DNA of 64,000 nt from JBAXBF01 sp034429745 (lineage in GTDB: Bacteria > Chloroflexota > Anaerolineae > Anaerolineales > DRKV01): assembly GCA_034429745.1 (NCBI GenBank), contig DAOUFY010000014.1, positions 26,046 to 90,045 on the forward strand, given 5' to 3'. Under the pieces are notes generated by a model. It worked only from the letters and a program-made list of their open reading frames with translations, was not told the DNA's origin and did not search any database. This document shows, piece after piece, positions 35,036 to 44,836 of this stretch. The translations under genes and the position numbers were made by a program. Position 1 is the first letter of the stretch; every line of letters begins with the position of its first letter.

Positions 35036-38000
35036 ATGGAAGAAATGATCGGAGAAGTCGTAGGTCGCTATCGAATAGAAGCTCATATTGGCGAAGGGGG
35101 CATGGCTGCTGTATATCGAGCTTATGACGAACGCCTTGATCGGCAGGTAGCGATAAAGTTTATTCGTTTCAGCGGTAGTACAGAAAGCATTAGTCCTGAT
35201 TCATTGAAGCGGTTTGAGCGTGAAGCGCGTGCGTTAGCTAAATTGTCGCATCCAAATATCGTCAAAGTGTATGATTATGGTGAGCATAAAGGTGTTCCTT
35301 ATTTGGTGATGGAATACCTGATGGGGGGTACGCTTCGTCAGCGTACGGGTTACCCAATGAATTACCGCGAAGCAGCCAAATTGCTGCTGCCTATCGCCCG
35401 CGCTTTGGATTATGCTCATCGGCAAGGTATTATTCATCGCGATGTAAAACCTTCCAATATTTTGCTCACCGAAAGCGGCGAGCCAATGCTTTCAGATTTT
35501 GGAATAGCCAAACTGGTTTATAGCAAAGAAACGATCAGCTTAACAGGAGAAGGGGTATCCGTCGGCACGCCGGAATACATTGCTCCCGAGCAAAGTGTTG
35601 GAGCGGAACTTGATCAAAGGGCGGATATTTATTCTTTGGGTGTCATCTTATATGAGCTGATCACTGGACGCAAGCCCTACACCGCGGAGACCCCGGTAGC
35701 GGTTATGGTCAAGCATGTTGTTGAGCCTTTGCCGCATCCGAAAGCTTATGTCGCGGATTTGCCAGAGGAAGTTGAAGCTGTAGTGATCAAAGCGTTGGCT
35801 AAAAAGCCCCAGGATCGCTACAGCACGATGGCAGATTTTGCTCAAGTTTTAGAATCATTGCTCCATGCTCCTAGTGGAGATAAAGCTGGATCAGAGCTGA
35901 AAGCTGCCCTGCAGCAGCCAACCCAACCCAGCGATGTACAAGCTGTGAAAAGCAAAGTACAAGAATATGAACCAACCATCGATTCGTACTTATCCCAATG
36001 GGAAGAAAAACCATCAACTCCAGAACAGTTGCCATCTCTAGGGGGAAGGCCCGTCATGGGTGCTGAGCGCAAAACCCCGCCTTCCTATCCGTCCATCAAT
36101 CTTACTCAGCCAACAGAAGCTGCAGACAGTCAGAAAGCCCGACCTTGGCTGCCGCTTGGAGCATTGGCATTAGGCGTAGTTTTTGTAATCCTCCTGATCG
36201 GTGGAGCTATTATTTGGATATTACGCCCGCAACCGGAGCCACAGCAATTGACTGTTGTGCCTGCTACCCAAGAAATCACATCTGTCGCTCTACCTGAGAC
36301 TGCCACAATTCGCCCGTCAGATACTGCAACTCACTCGCCTGCGAGAGTTGAAGCAATGACCCTCATTGCAGAAAAAACTAGCGTAAAGGAAACAATAGAA
36401 CAACCTGAAGAAGACTCTAAGGCGTCGTATTTGCTTTTTGGACCTGCCAATGGGCGTTTGGTGCATCAAACCTCCAGCGATGGTTGTCTGCCGAATATGC
36501 GCTGTGCTCCTTTGCAGCAGTCTGCTGGGGTAAAAGTGCGCGATTTTATTGCTCAGGCGACATTTTACAACCCTTATCCAATAAAGCAAGGTATATGGGA
36601 TATAGGCTTTTTCTTCCGCAGCAAGTCACCCGATGAAGGCTATCGTTTAATTGTGCGTGCTGATTCGCGCTGGGAATTACGCGAAAAGTCACCAGATGAT
36701 GATTATGTGGTCGCAAGTGGGAAATTGCCGCCTAACATCTTAGATGATACCAGTGGTAGAACCAATCAACTTAAGCTGTTAGTCTATCAAAAGCAAGGGT
36801 ATTTGGTGGTTAACGATCGTAATATTGTTGCGTTGAACCTTTCGTTGATTGAAGATGCCGGGGATGTTATTCTTGAAAGCGGAACTTCTGAAAACAGCCA
36901 ACAACCAGGGCAAGCTACTCGATTTGAAGGGTTCACTGTATGGTCACTTCCATCTCCTCTCCAAATAGAGGAGGAAACGCTCACCTATCCAGCTGTTGGT
37001 GGAGAAATGGTGCGATTGCAGCAGGATGGAAAGTGGGATAATTTCATAGTCCGATTTGCCTTTTCGGTACCTTACCCTGCATACGTTGCTCCTTGGGAAG
37101 TTGGGCTAGCATTACGTAGTGTGAGTGAAGAAGAGGAATTTCGTTTGACAATTGCTTCTTCAACTGTTTGGGAGCTAGCTCAAAAGAAACCCAAAATTGT
37201 GCAGCCAACAGTACTTATTCAAGGAAAAGCAGGCGGCTTAATAAATATCAGAGAGGGAGAAAGCAACGAGGTGCTCATTTTTGCCTTAAAAGATAAAGGT
37301 TTCTTTTACATAAATGGGCAGTTGGTGAAAGTGCTTGATCTATCTTCGCATCAGCGGGCAGGTGCATTAGCTGCAGTGCTAGGTTTTCATAAGGATAGCG
37401 GCTTGGCAGGCAGAACAGTAGTGATTCACTCGCTTGACGTGGTTGCTTTGCCTCAAATTGAGGAACAGCAGCAAGTCATGCTGGCGGCTACTCAATCAGC
37501 AGAACAGCTTGTTCAGCAGCAAACAGCAACACCTACACAAGCTCCATCTCAGCAGGAATTGATTCCACCCAAGAAAATAGAAATTGAACCAGACGGCAGC
37601 TTAGCCCACCAAAATAAGGGTGTTCCTTTAACTGTGCCGCTATCAACTACAGTCAAAGACTTTTCAATTGAAGCTACGTTTTATAATCCATATGCTGCTC
37701 CCCTAGGTACTTGGGATATAGGCTTTTATTTCCGTGATAATGGAGATCATCGTTATTGGCTGATTGTACGCGCCGATGCCAGCTGGCAGCTGATTGAACA
37801 ATTGCCATCCGAAACTAAAGTGATTGATAGTCATGAAAAACAAAAACGGAAAATGATTAATTTAGACAATACCAAGGATAAACCCAACAAATTGCAGTTG
37901 ATTGTACTGAACGAGCGCGGCTTTCTCTTTGTGAATGATAATTTTGGAGCAACCTTTGAAGTGAGCAGATGGCAAGAGCCTGGCGATTTGGGTTTGGTCG

Positions 38001-38590
38001 TTGGCTACCATCCGGGCAGTCAAAAGGAAGGTTATACAACTCGCTATGAAGGCTTATCAGCTTGGGAAATTGGCCAGCCAGGAGTTGGACCCATGGAGGG
38101 TGAGTTTGCTCACGATGATGAAGAGAAAGTAAAGGAGCGCTTTGCCGGTGTCCAGGCAAAGAATTTCATCACAAGTGTGGTGGTTGAGAACCCTTATCCA
38201 GCCACGCGCGGCAATTGGGATGCTGGTATTGCTTTTCGTTCGGCAGGATTGGATGATCAATACCAAGTGTTAATTACATCGGGTCCTAAAGGAAGTTTTT
38301 GGTATTTTGGTAGCCGTCAACCACACTTGAAGGCAACATCGTGGTTGGCTCAGGGTCCATTGCCGGGTACAGTCAAGATGGGCTATCCAGCTGAAAACAC
38401 ACTCTATCTTTTTGCCCTACGCGAGAAAGGGTGGTTTATTGTCAATAATTCTTTAATTGGTGCGCTAGATTTGTATAATCGTCAGACGCCGGGTGATATT
38501 GCGGTCGGCAATGGCTTCTTACACAATTCAGAGATATCAGGTGAGTTCACGCGTTATAAGGAGTTTACTGTTTGGGAATTGCCGCGCTGA
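35036..38590 (+). CDS. transmembrane Ser/Thr protein kinase with four ectodomain repeats
   Basis: A 1184-residue receptor-type Hanks kinase. Residues 1-280 form the kinase domain: GEGGMAAVYRA glycine loop, VAIKF lysine, HRDVKPSN with catalytic Asp136, DFGIAK and GTPEYIAPEQ. A Pro-rich linker leads to one membrane helix (about 372-396). Outside are four repeats of a beta-rich concanavalin/LamG-like module starting near residues 503, 670, 875 and 1043, each with an (F/V)xNPY-like strand, a W-D/E-x-G turn and an FxxR strand. The start at 35036 has GGAGGAG seven bases upstream; an in-frame TTG at 35003 is less likely. The convergent PP2C phosphatase and the FHA proteins beyond are its likely partners. 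Confidence 0.93.
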   Translation: MEEMIGEVVGRYRIEAHIGEGGMAAVYRAYDERLDRQVAIKFIRFSGSTESISPDSLKRFEREARALAKLSHPNIVKVYDYGEHKGVPYLVMEYLMGGTLRQRTGYPMNYREAAKLLLPIARALDYAHRQGIIHRDVKPSNILLTESGEPMLSDFGIAKLVYSKETISLTGEGVSVGTPEYIAPEQSVGAELDQRADIYSLGVILYELITGRKPYTAETPVAVMVKHVVEPLPHPKAYVADLPEEVEAVVIKALAKKPQDRYSTMADFAQVLESLLHAPSGDKAGSELKAALQQPTQPSDVQAVKSKVQEYEPTIDSYLSQWEEKPSTPEQLPSLGGRPVMGAERKTPPSYPSINLTQPTEAADSQKARPWLPLGALALGVVFVILLIGGAIIWILRPQPEPQQLTVVPATQEITSVALPETATIRPSDTATHSPARVEAMTLIAEKTSVKETIEQPEEDSKASYLLFGPANGRLVHQTSSDGCLPNMRCAPLQQSAGVKVRDFIAQATFYNPYPIKQGIWDIGFFFRSKSPDEGYRLIVRADSRWELREKSPDDDYVVASGKLPPNILDDTSGRTNQLKLLVYQKQGYLVVNDRNIVALNLSLIEDAGDVILESGTSENSQQPGQATRFEGFTVWSLPSPLQIEEETLTYPAVGGEMVRLQQDGKWDNFIVRFAFSVPYPAYVAPWEVGLALRSVSEEEEFRLTIASSTVWELAQKKPKIVQPTVLIQGKAGGLINIREGESNEVLIFALKDKGFFYINGQLVKVLDLSSHQRAGALAAVLGFHKDSGLAGRTVVIHSLDVVALPQIEEQQQVMLAATQSAEQLVQQQTATPTQAPSQQELIPPKKIEIEPDGSLAHQNKGVPLTVPLSTTVKDFSIEATFYNPYAAPLGTWDIGFYFRDNGDHRYWLIVRADASWQLIEQLPSETKVIDSHEKQKRKMINLDNTKDKPNKLQLIVLNERGFLFVNDNFGATFEVSRWQEPGDLGLVVGYHPGSQKEGYTTRYEGLSAWEIGQPGVGPMEGEFAHDDEEKVKERFAGVQAKNFITSVVVENPYPATRGNWDAGIAFRSAGLDDQYQVLITSGPKGSFWYFGSRQPHLKATSWLAQGPLPGTVKMGYPAENTLYLFALREKGWFIVNNSLIGALDLYNRQTPGDIAVGNGFLHNSEISGEFTRYKEFTVWELPR

Positions 38591-38607
38591 ACAAACCGCG
38601 TAGAAGG

Positions 38608-39414
38608 TTAAGGCTGCGTATCTTCTAATGTGGGGTTAGTATCTGAAAGATGCTTTAGCGGTTGAGCAGCGAGCTGATAGCGGGCAATGATTACAGAAAT
38701 ATTGTCCGGCCCTTGGTTGCGATTAGCCAACTCGATGAGTTTAAGCACAGCTTGTTGGGGTGGTAGCTCCCATGCCACAGCGTGGATTTGAGCTTCAGTT
38801 ACAGGACCCCATAAGCCATCGCTGCAGATGAGAACTACATCGTCTGGTTTTAGAGTGTGGTGGTGGGAGTAAATATCCAGCTCTTTGCGCTGGGCGTTGA
38901 GCGACATTGTCAGCACATTACGTTTGGGGTGATTAAGAGCTTCTTGGGGAGTGATCAGGTTCTTGCGTACCAAATCGCCAACGAAGCTGTGATCCCAGCT
39001 GAGTTGTTGAATATTTTCTTCATCAAGGAGGTACACCCGCGTATCGCCGACATTAGCAAGAAACAGCTGATAGCCATCTAGGATAACTGCAGCAACGGTG
39101 CTACCCATATTGGCAAGCTCGGAATCCTGCTGAGAAGCGTAAACAAGTTGCTGATGAGCATATTGTATGCCTTCGCGTAAAAGAGCTTCAAAACTGTCTC
39201 GCAATTCAGTCTGTTGATAAAAAGTTAGCAGGCTGTTGGTTATTATAGAGCTTGCTTGTTCTCCGCCGCGATGCCCTCCCATGCCATCAGCAACAATGAA
39301 TAAAGGCGGTTTAGCGGTTGCTGTGTTGGGGAGGAATACTTCCACCTTATCTTGGTTGGGCTTGCCTTGTCGTTGAAGGCCGACATCCGTTCCATAACCG
39401 ACTATGAGATCCAT
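38608..39414 (-). CDS. PP2C-family Ser/Thr protein phosphatase
   Basis: A 268-residue single-domain phosphatase. It has the early NQDKVEVF, the metal-binding ADGMGGHRGGEQAS, NVGDTRVYLL, VLICSDGLWGPV and the final GPDNISVIIAR, so all metal-ligand Asp residues are present. It has no membrane segment and should act in the cytoplasm on proteins phosphorylated by the kinase encoded convergently 18 bases away. It starts 12 bases after the triple-FHA ABC gene and is probably co-transcribed with it. The ATG at 39414 was preferred to an in-frame TTG at 39420. Confidence 0.93.
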   Translation of the reverse strand: MDLIVGYGTDVGLQRQGKPNQDKVEVFLPNTATAKPPLFIVADGMGGHRGGEQASSIITNSLLTFYQQTELRDSFEALLREGIQYAHQQLVYASQQDSELANMGSTVAAVILDGYQLFLANVGDTRVYLLDEENIQQLSWDHSFVGDLVRKNLITPQEALNHPKRNVLTMSLNAQRKELDIYSHHHTLKPDDVVLICSDGLWGPVTEAQIHAVAWELPPQQAVLKLIELANRNQGPDNISVIIARYQLAAQPLKHLSDTNPTLEDTQP

Positions 39415-39426
39415 AAGCAATTTGCC

Positions 39427-42400
39427 TCAGACAACATCTTTGCGTTTTTGGAAGAAGAGAATTAAGCCGAACATGATAAGTCCTTGAGTGATAAGAATAA
39501 ACCAGCGGGATGTAACTTCACCTCTAAAAGCGCGTCCGTAATCATCATAAATAATGTTCAGCGTAGATTCGGCAGAGGCGATGGCTGATTCGCGTTCTTT
39601 TTCCCATTCGGCTTTACGGTTGCCATAAACTTCCATCTCGTCGCCATAATCCTCAAATTGTTTGCGGCTTTCGTCAGCAAAATCTGAGGCTTGTTCTTTC
39701 ATCGCCAAGCGAAATTCTTCAAATTGATCCGAGCGATCGTCGGAATATTCTTGATTCTGGTCGCGCACGAGGTCAAAGTAATCCGGCACTGGTTTACCTT
39801 CCTCACTGACTCTGGGTATTTCGGTTGGTGTAGGGTAGGGTGTTGGCGTTGGCAAAGAGGTCGGTGAAGGGATTGCGGTAGGTTTGATTGGCTTGTAGGG
39901 TTCTGGTTCGCCAAGCGCGCGTTGGGAGGCTTCATCATAAAAATCGGGTGATTTTATACCCGGTATCTTACCGCAGTTTTCCTCATTAAACAGGCTTGCG
40001 CCTAAACACATGCACTGTTCTTTTTGCTTGTCAGTGAGAGCCAAGCGCTGATCTTTGGTGAGCGTTGTCCAGCAGGGATCTTTCATGAGTGGTTCAAAGA
40101 CGCTGCTAGCCCGGACAAAGGCTTCAAAAGACCAGCGGCTTATGGTAAGATAGCTGAGAGGTTCGCCTAGTTTGAAAGGGATCTTTTCTAGTGGCAAGAG
40201 AACACCTGCAAAAAGCAGTTGCGGGACGATGACAGCGATGAGAACTATGAGCGAGGCATTTTGATTGGGTACAGCAGCAGAAATAAGCAAACCTAAAAGG
40301 TAGCTTACGGTAATAGTAAGCACCAAGGTGAACATCATAGAAAAGAAGGTGCCTATATTTGGTATGACAGGGTTGACCAAAAGAATGACAAACAGCAAAA
40401 TAATAACGCCGGAATACACTGCTAAAGCTATTCCGATCCACAATTTTGAAAGGGCATAGGGAAAGATCTGCAAGCCAACTGCCCTTTCACGCTTGAAAAT
40501 ATCTGCTTCCTTTACAATTTCGCGTACACTGCTAAGTGAACCAACGAGGATGCCGATTACAGCTGTCATGAACCACATTGCCATGGTTTTGGGACTGTCA
40601 CCATGCACGGGGTCAAACAAATTTCTGCCCCAAATGAAGTTCATGAACCCTAGCAGGGGCGCTAGTCCAAGCATCAACCCAAGGGAGACTCTATCTTGAA
40701 AGAGAATTCGGGTGTTGCGCGAGGAAAGGATAATGAATTGCTTTAATGTCGAAGCCCTTTTTTGTGGAGGGCGTTGAACTGCTGCAGGGAGAGGCTTAGG
40801 GGCTGCAGCAGCCCGCGCGGCCATTTGTTTAGGTTGGGTCATTTCTTGACGAAAGCGCTTGTCCCACTCTTCGGGGGTGCCTTTGCTGTCGTCGTCAAGA
40901 ATGCGATAAATGTCATCAAACTCCATTTCCTTTTCCATGCGCTCACGCGGGGTGCGGTACTTATCAAAATAGACCAAGGCATGTTCGGGCGCGCCGAAAA
41001 ATGCCATATACCCACCGCGCGCCAAAATGATGACTTTATCGCACAGCATGACGTTTTTGGTAGCATGGGTGATGAGCATGATTGTACGTCCTTGATCGGC
41101 TAAGCGTCGCAGGAGCTTCATCATTTCATATTCTGTGCCGGGGTCTAAACCGCTGGTTGGCTCATCGAGGAAAAAGAGTTTGGGTTTGGTTAACAGTTCC
41201 ACGCCGATGGAGACGCGTTTCAATTGTCCGCCGGAAAGACGCGAGTTGAGAATATCCTTCCGAAAACTGAGCCCTAAGTTTTCGAGAGTCTCATCAATGG
41301 CTTGCTGCCGTTCCTCTTTAGTGGTGTCCTGAGGCATGCGCAGCTGAGCAGCATAATCCAATGCCATGCTGGGGGTAAGCTCCATATGAACGATGTCCCG
41401 TTGAGGAACATAACCAATATCATTGCGGAACATGTCGTAGTTTTCGTATAAGTTAATACCATTGACCAGCACTTCACCATCTGTTGCTGGGCGAAATCCG
41501 TTAATGGCATCTTGCAGAGTGGTTTTTCCGGCACCGCTCATGCCTACAAGAGCTACAAATTCATTCTGGCCAATATTTAGGGAGATATCCTTAAGGAGGT
41601 TTAAGTCTTTTGTAACCCACTTATTCAAATGTTTGACTTCAATGGTATAGCCTTCAGGGGTAGATTGATTCAGTTCACTGCCGGTGAGAATGAATTGTTC
41701 TAGACCGATCTTGATCTGATCGCCTTCTTTCAGCCAAGCAATACCCTGAACGCGTTTACCATTAACGAACGTGCCATTATGAGATTTCAAGTCAATAATA
41801 CGAAAACGCGTGCCCATCCTTTCGAGAATGGCATGATAGCGGCTGACAAGCGGCTGATTGATGACAATATGATTATCTGCCGCGCGTCCAATGGTTACCT
41901 TTTCCAATCCCATGAGGTTTAAAGGCTTTTTAACCATGGGTTGGGCTTTTTCAGCGTAGGAGGGTTTTGGAGAAGGCATCGAGCTAGGTGCTGCTTTGGG
42001 GTACAATAGGTTTAATGTTGCAGCGTCCTGCGGGGTTACCTGCTCCACCCAAAAGGCAACTTGAGCGATGGAAAATTTGTCTCCCGCAGATAGATTGGTT
42101 GCTTGATGAGGTGGGAGTTGCTTTCCTTGGAAGATGATGCCATTGCGCGAACCTAAATCGCATATTGAAAGCTGATTGCGGCTTATTTTAAGCGAGGCAT
42201 GATGACGAGAAATCATGTTGTCATCTATTTGGATGGAACAATCTTCACTTCTGCCGAGCCGCCATTCCCCTTCGGGCAGCAGATAAATTCGTTCGGGTTG
42301 GTTAGGGAGTTCGATGTGCAGCAGCCAAACTAAGGCGGTGGGAGATGGCTGATTAGGGACCCCTGTGGAGGAATCAGCTTGGATGAGCTGCTCCTGAGCA

Positions 42401-42747
42401 TGGAGTGGTTTGGCATGGGGCGGAACAGCGTCCGCAGAGACTGCTCTTACTAGCAACTGATAATTTGTTACGGTGAAGGGTTTGTCGAATGGTAATGGGA
42501 ATGGCTTGCGCGGTTGTAGCGGTTTCCCTTCGACTTGAGTGCCGTTGTAAGAGCCTAAATCCATGAGGAAACAGCCATGCGGAAAAATCTCCAATTGCAC
42601 ATGACGGCGTGAAATGTTTTTTTCGTCAAGGATAATATCGTTATCGGAGGCTCTTCCAATGATATATTTGCCAGGATCTAAGATGAGGGTACGTTCATGT
42701 AGCTGGTTTTGAGAAATTTCGAGCAGGTATTTTTGTACGGATTCCAT
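39427..42747 (-). CDS. ABC transporter fused to three N-terminal FHA domains
   Basis: A 1106-residue fusion. Three FHA domains (phosphothreonine readers) lie near residues 10-85, 165-235 and 275-345, with IGRASDND...SRRH, LGRSEDCS...SRHH and IGRAADNH...SRYH. An ABCG-type ATPase follows: GMSGAGKTT (near 400), LSGGQLKRVSIG and FFLDEPTSGLDPG. An ABC2-type membrane domain (about 665-880) comes next. A long extracellular loop then carries a Thr/Pro tract and Cys residues, and a final membrane helix lies near 1085. The half-transporter plan suggests a homodimeric exporter gated by phosphorylated partners. The cargo is unknown. A GGAG nine bases upstream sets the start at 42747. Confidence 0.92.
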   Translation of the reverse strand: MESVQKYLLEISQNQLHERTLILDPGKYIIGRASDNDIILDEKNISRRHVQLEIFPHGCFLMDLGSYNGTQVEGKPLQPRKPFPLPFDKPFTVTNYQLLVRAVSADAVPPHAKPLHAQEQLIQADSSTGVPNQPSPTALVWLLHIELPNQPERIYLLPEGEWRLGRSEDCSIQIDDNMISRHHASLKISRNQLSICDLGSRNGIIFQGKQLPPHQATNLSAGDKFSIAQVAFWVEQVTPQDAATLNLLYPKAAPSSMPSPKPSYAEKAQPMVKKPLNLMGLEKVTIGRAADNHIVINQPLVSRYHAILERMGTRFRIIDLKSHNGTFVNGKRVQGIAWLKEGDQIKIGLEQFILTGSELNQSTPEGYTIEVKHLNKWVTKDLNLLKDISLNIGQNEFVALVGMSGAGKTTLQDAINGFRPATDGEVLVNGINLYENYDMFRNDIGYVPQRDIVHMELTPSMALDYAAQLRMPQDTTKEERQQAIDETLENLGLSFRKDILNSRLSGGQLKRVSIGVELLTKPKLFFLDEPTSGLDPGTEYEMMKLLRRLADQGRTIMLITHATKNVMLCDKVIILARGGYMAFFGAPEHALVYFDKYRTPRERMEKEMEFDDIYRILDDDSKGTPEEWDKRFRQEMTQPKQMAARAAAAPKPLPAAVQRPPQKRASTLKQFIILSSRNTRILFQDRVSLGLMLGLAPLLGFMNFIWGRNLFDPVHGDSPKTMAMWFMTAVIGILVGSLSSVREIVKEADIFKRERAVGLQIFPYALSKLWIGIALAVYSGVIILLFVILLVNPVIPNIGTFFSMMFTLVLTITVSYLLGLLISAAVPNQNASLIVLIAVIVPQLLFAGVLLPLEKIPFKLGEPLSYLTISRWSFEAFVRASSVFEPLMKDPCWTTLTKDQRLALTDKQKEQCMCLGASLFNEENCGKIPGIKSPDFYDEASQRALGEPEPYKPIKPTAIPSPTSLPTPTPYPTPTEIPRVSEEGKPVPDYFDLVRDQNQEYSDDRSDQFEEFRLAMKEQASDFADESRKQFEDYGDEMEVYGNRKAEWEKERESAIASAESTLNIIYDDYGRAFRGEVTSRWFILITQGLIMFGLILFFQKRKDVV

Positions 42748-42834
42748 TTGATATAACTCCACTGCTATCGGTTGTTGCTGCAATGGGAAAATTCATGGGG
42801 TGATTTTTTGATTGATGATTTTTGATTCTATCAC

Positions 42835-42863
42835 ATTGTATATGATTTATGACGTAAATTCAA
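42835..42863 (-). promoter_or_regulatory. promoter of the FHA-ABC/PP2C operon
   Basis: On the minus strand TTGAAT (complement of 42858-42863), a 17-base spacer and TACAAT (complement of 42835-42840). It is back to back with the rightward promoter at 42886-42914, leaving only 22 bases between the two -35 boxes. Shared control of the two divergent FHA genes is therefore likely. Confidence 0.55.
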
Positions 42864-42885
42864 TAGACTTTATGAATTCTTACAA

Positions 42886-42914
42886 TTGACTTCATTGTTA
42901 AGAAGTCATATAAT
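42886..42914 (+). promoter_or_regulatory. near-consensus promoter of the vWA-FHA gene
   Basis: TTGACT at 42886-42891, a 17-base spacer and TATAAT at 42909-42914. The gene's ATG at 42962 follows a GGAGGGTAAG ribosome-binding site. A second GGAGGGTGAG-like sequence lies about 20 bases before that and is probably not used. Confidence 0.68.
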
Positions 42915-42961
42915 CAAGGTAGTCATGCAAACTGGAGGGTGAGAACACATAGGAGGGTAAG

Positions 42962-44725
42962 ATGGGAAAATGGAATAAATGTTATGTTTTCTGTTTTTGG
43001 GTTGCCTGTATTGCAGCGGCGGTCTTGTTTGTGCTAAATTTTTCGCACTCTGCCTTTGCTAAAACCACTTATGATCTGATTATTCACTATGTGTACCCAA
43101 AAGTCAACTCTAGTGGTGATGCCTATAATGTAGAAGTATTTTTTTCAGTTCTCGATGAGGATGGCAAGCTTCAGAAAGGACTTGAAAAGGATGACTTTAC
43201 TTTAATTGAAAATGGCAACGAAATAGACATTGAGTCATTAGATAAGGTTAAAAATGAGGTACTCAATGTAATTGTAGTTATGGATAAAAGCGTTCCTTCA
43301 CAGCGGCTGACTAATGAAAAAGATGCGATATCAGACTTTATAAAAGATTTGGAACGCGATGATTCCATTGGTATTTTGAGCTATGATAGTGAAATAGAGA
43401 CTGTTGTTGATCTCACCACTGACCAAGATAAGGCATTGGATAAATTGAAAAAGGTGAAGAACACTTCTGAAGGGGACAACTGTCTCTATGATGCTGTGTA
43501 TGAAGCTGTAAAAATGATCGCCAAGCAGCCGCCTGGTCGCAGAGCAATTGTAGTATTGACTGATGCAGAAGATAAGTTATATAACAGTACGAAGGTGTGC
43601 AGTGCAAATACGGATGACGATGTTATTGATCTGGCAACAAGCTGGAATACGCGCGTGCCGATTTACACCCTTGCTATCACTGACGCCACAGACGAGAAGG
43701 TATTAAAACGTATTGCTGAACGTACTGGCGGCCGCTATAAGTTCGCCAAAAACTCCGGTGATATTGCTTCTCAGTTGAATGATATCTCCTATCAGTTCCA
43801 GAATGAATATATTATTCGCTACACCTCACAACAGAAACCTGGGGAATATACGCTGGTACTGGAAGTGGAATATAAAGGTGTACATGATGAAGATACTCGC
43901 CCTATCGTGTATTCTGAGCTGTTATCTGGCGGAGAGCAAAGTGCTGAGATAGAGGCTTCACCCACAGTACCTCAAGTGGAGACTGCAGTTTCTCGAGTTG
44001 AACAGCTTCAACCGACTGAGGTCGTTGCATTGCCCACCCCACTCCCTAAAGAAGAGCCAAATCTCCTTTCAGGAGGAATATCTTTGTGGCTGGTAGCTCT
44101 TGGGGTCGTGATTGTCATTGGAGTGATCGTCATTTTCCTGCTCGTGGTGATGATCAGGCGCAGTGGCAGCAAGAAGCCGGCTAAACCAGCTGCCCCCTCT
44201 GCTCCACCTTCGGCACCTCCTGCAGCTAGCTTAGATGCTACTTTTGATGGTTTACTTGCCTCTCCAGCAGGTATGGCAGCTGCTCAACCAGTTGCAACGC
44301 TTACAGTGCTTGCCAGTGATGATGCTGCAATGATTGGCAAGGTGTTGATGATTGGGGCAGGCCGGACGACCATTGGCCGCAGCCCGGATAACGATATTGT
44401 GCTCCCACAGGATAAAGGGGTATCACGACAGCACCTTGTTTTAGAATATATGGAAAACGAAGTTTTCATCGCTGAAGCGATATCAGCCGAAGGTAAACGT
44501 CCTACTTACGGTACATACATCAATGAGCAGAGAATTGGCACTGTACCTCAACCGCTCATGCACGGTTCTGAAATCCGTTTAGGCAATCGCTGCCGCATGC
44601 GCTTTGAAAAGCTGATGACCTCTGCCTCATCCGCGGAAGATAAAACCCTTGATATGTCAGCGGCGGATGACGTTACACAGGCAAGTACGGATGACGATAA
44701 GACCGTAGTCTATAAGGGTTCATGA
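42962..44725 (+). CDS. membrane protein with extracellular vWA domain and intracellular FHA domain
   Basis: A 587-residue type I membrane protein. A signal peptide covers residues 1 to about 34 (cleavage after AFA). A von Willebrand A-like domain spans about 90-275. One membrane helix lies at about 374-398, followed by a Pro/Ala linker and a cytoplasmic FHA domain (about 465-550) with TIGRSPDNDIVLP, VSRQHLVLEY and GTYINEQRIG. The metal site of the vWA domain is incomplete: MDKSVPS where DxSxS is expected, and NCLYDA where a Thr is usual, although LTDAED is kept. It is divergent from the FHA-ABC gene. It probably couples surface binding to the Ser/Thr phosphorylation module. Confidence 0.9.
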   Translation: MGKWNKCYVFCFWVACIAAAVLFVLNFSHSAFAKTTYDLIIHYVYPKVNSSGDAYNVEVFFSVLDEDGKLQKGLEKDDFTLIENGNEIDIESLDKVKNEVLNVIVVMDKSVPSQRLTNEKDAISDFIKDLERDDSIGILSYDSEIETVVDLTTDQDKALDKLKKVKNTSEGDNCLYDAVYEAVKMIAKQPPGRRAIVVLTDAEDKLYNSTKVCSANTDDDVIDLATSWNTRVPIYTLAITDATDEKVLKRIAERTGGRYKFAKNSGDIASQLNDISYQFQNEYIIRYTSQQKPGEYTLVLEVEYKGVHDEDTRPIVYSELLSGGEQSAEIEASPTVPQVETAVSRVEQLQPTEVVALPTPLPKEEPNLLSGGISLWLVALGVVIVIGVIVIFLLVVMIRRSGSKKPAKPAAPSAPPSAPPAASLDATFDGLLASPAGMAAAQPVATLTVLASDDAAMIGKVLMIGAGRTTIGRSPDNDIVLPQDKGVSRQHLVLEYMENEVFIAEAISAEGKRPTYGTYINEQRIGTVPQPLMHGSEIRLGNRCRMRFEKLMTSASSAEDKTLDMSAADDVTQASTDDDKTVVYKGS

Positions 44726-44836
44726 AGCAAGGAAATTTAAGGAAGCCGTGTGCTTATTTATCTCCTTATTATGTATAATTATATGCCCCTAAATTATTGA
44801 AGATTCGCGCAATGCAGGTGCGCAGAGAGGAGGTAA

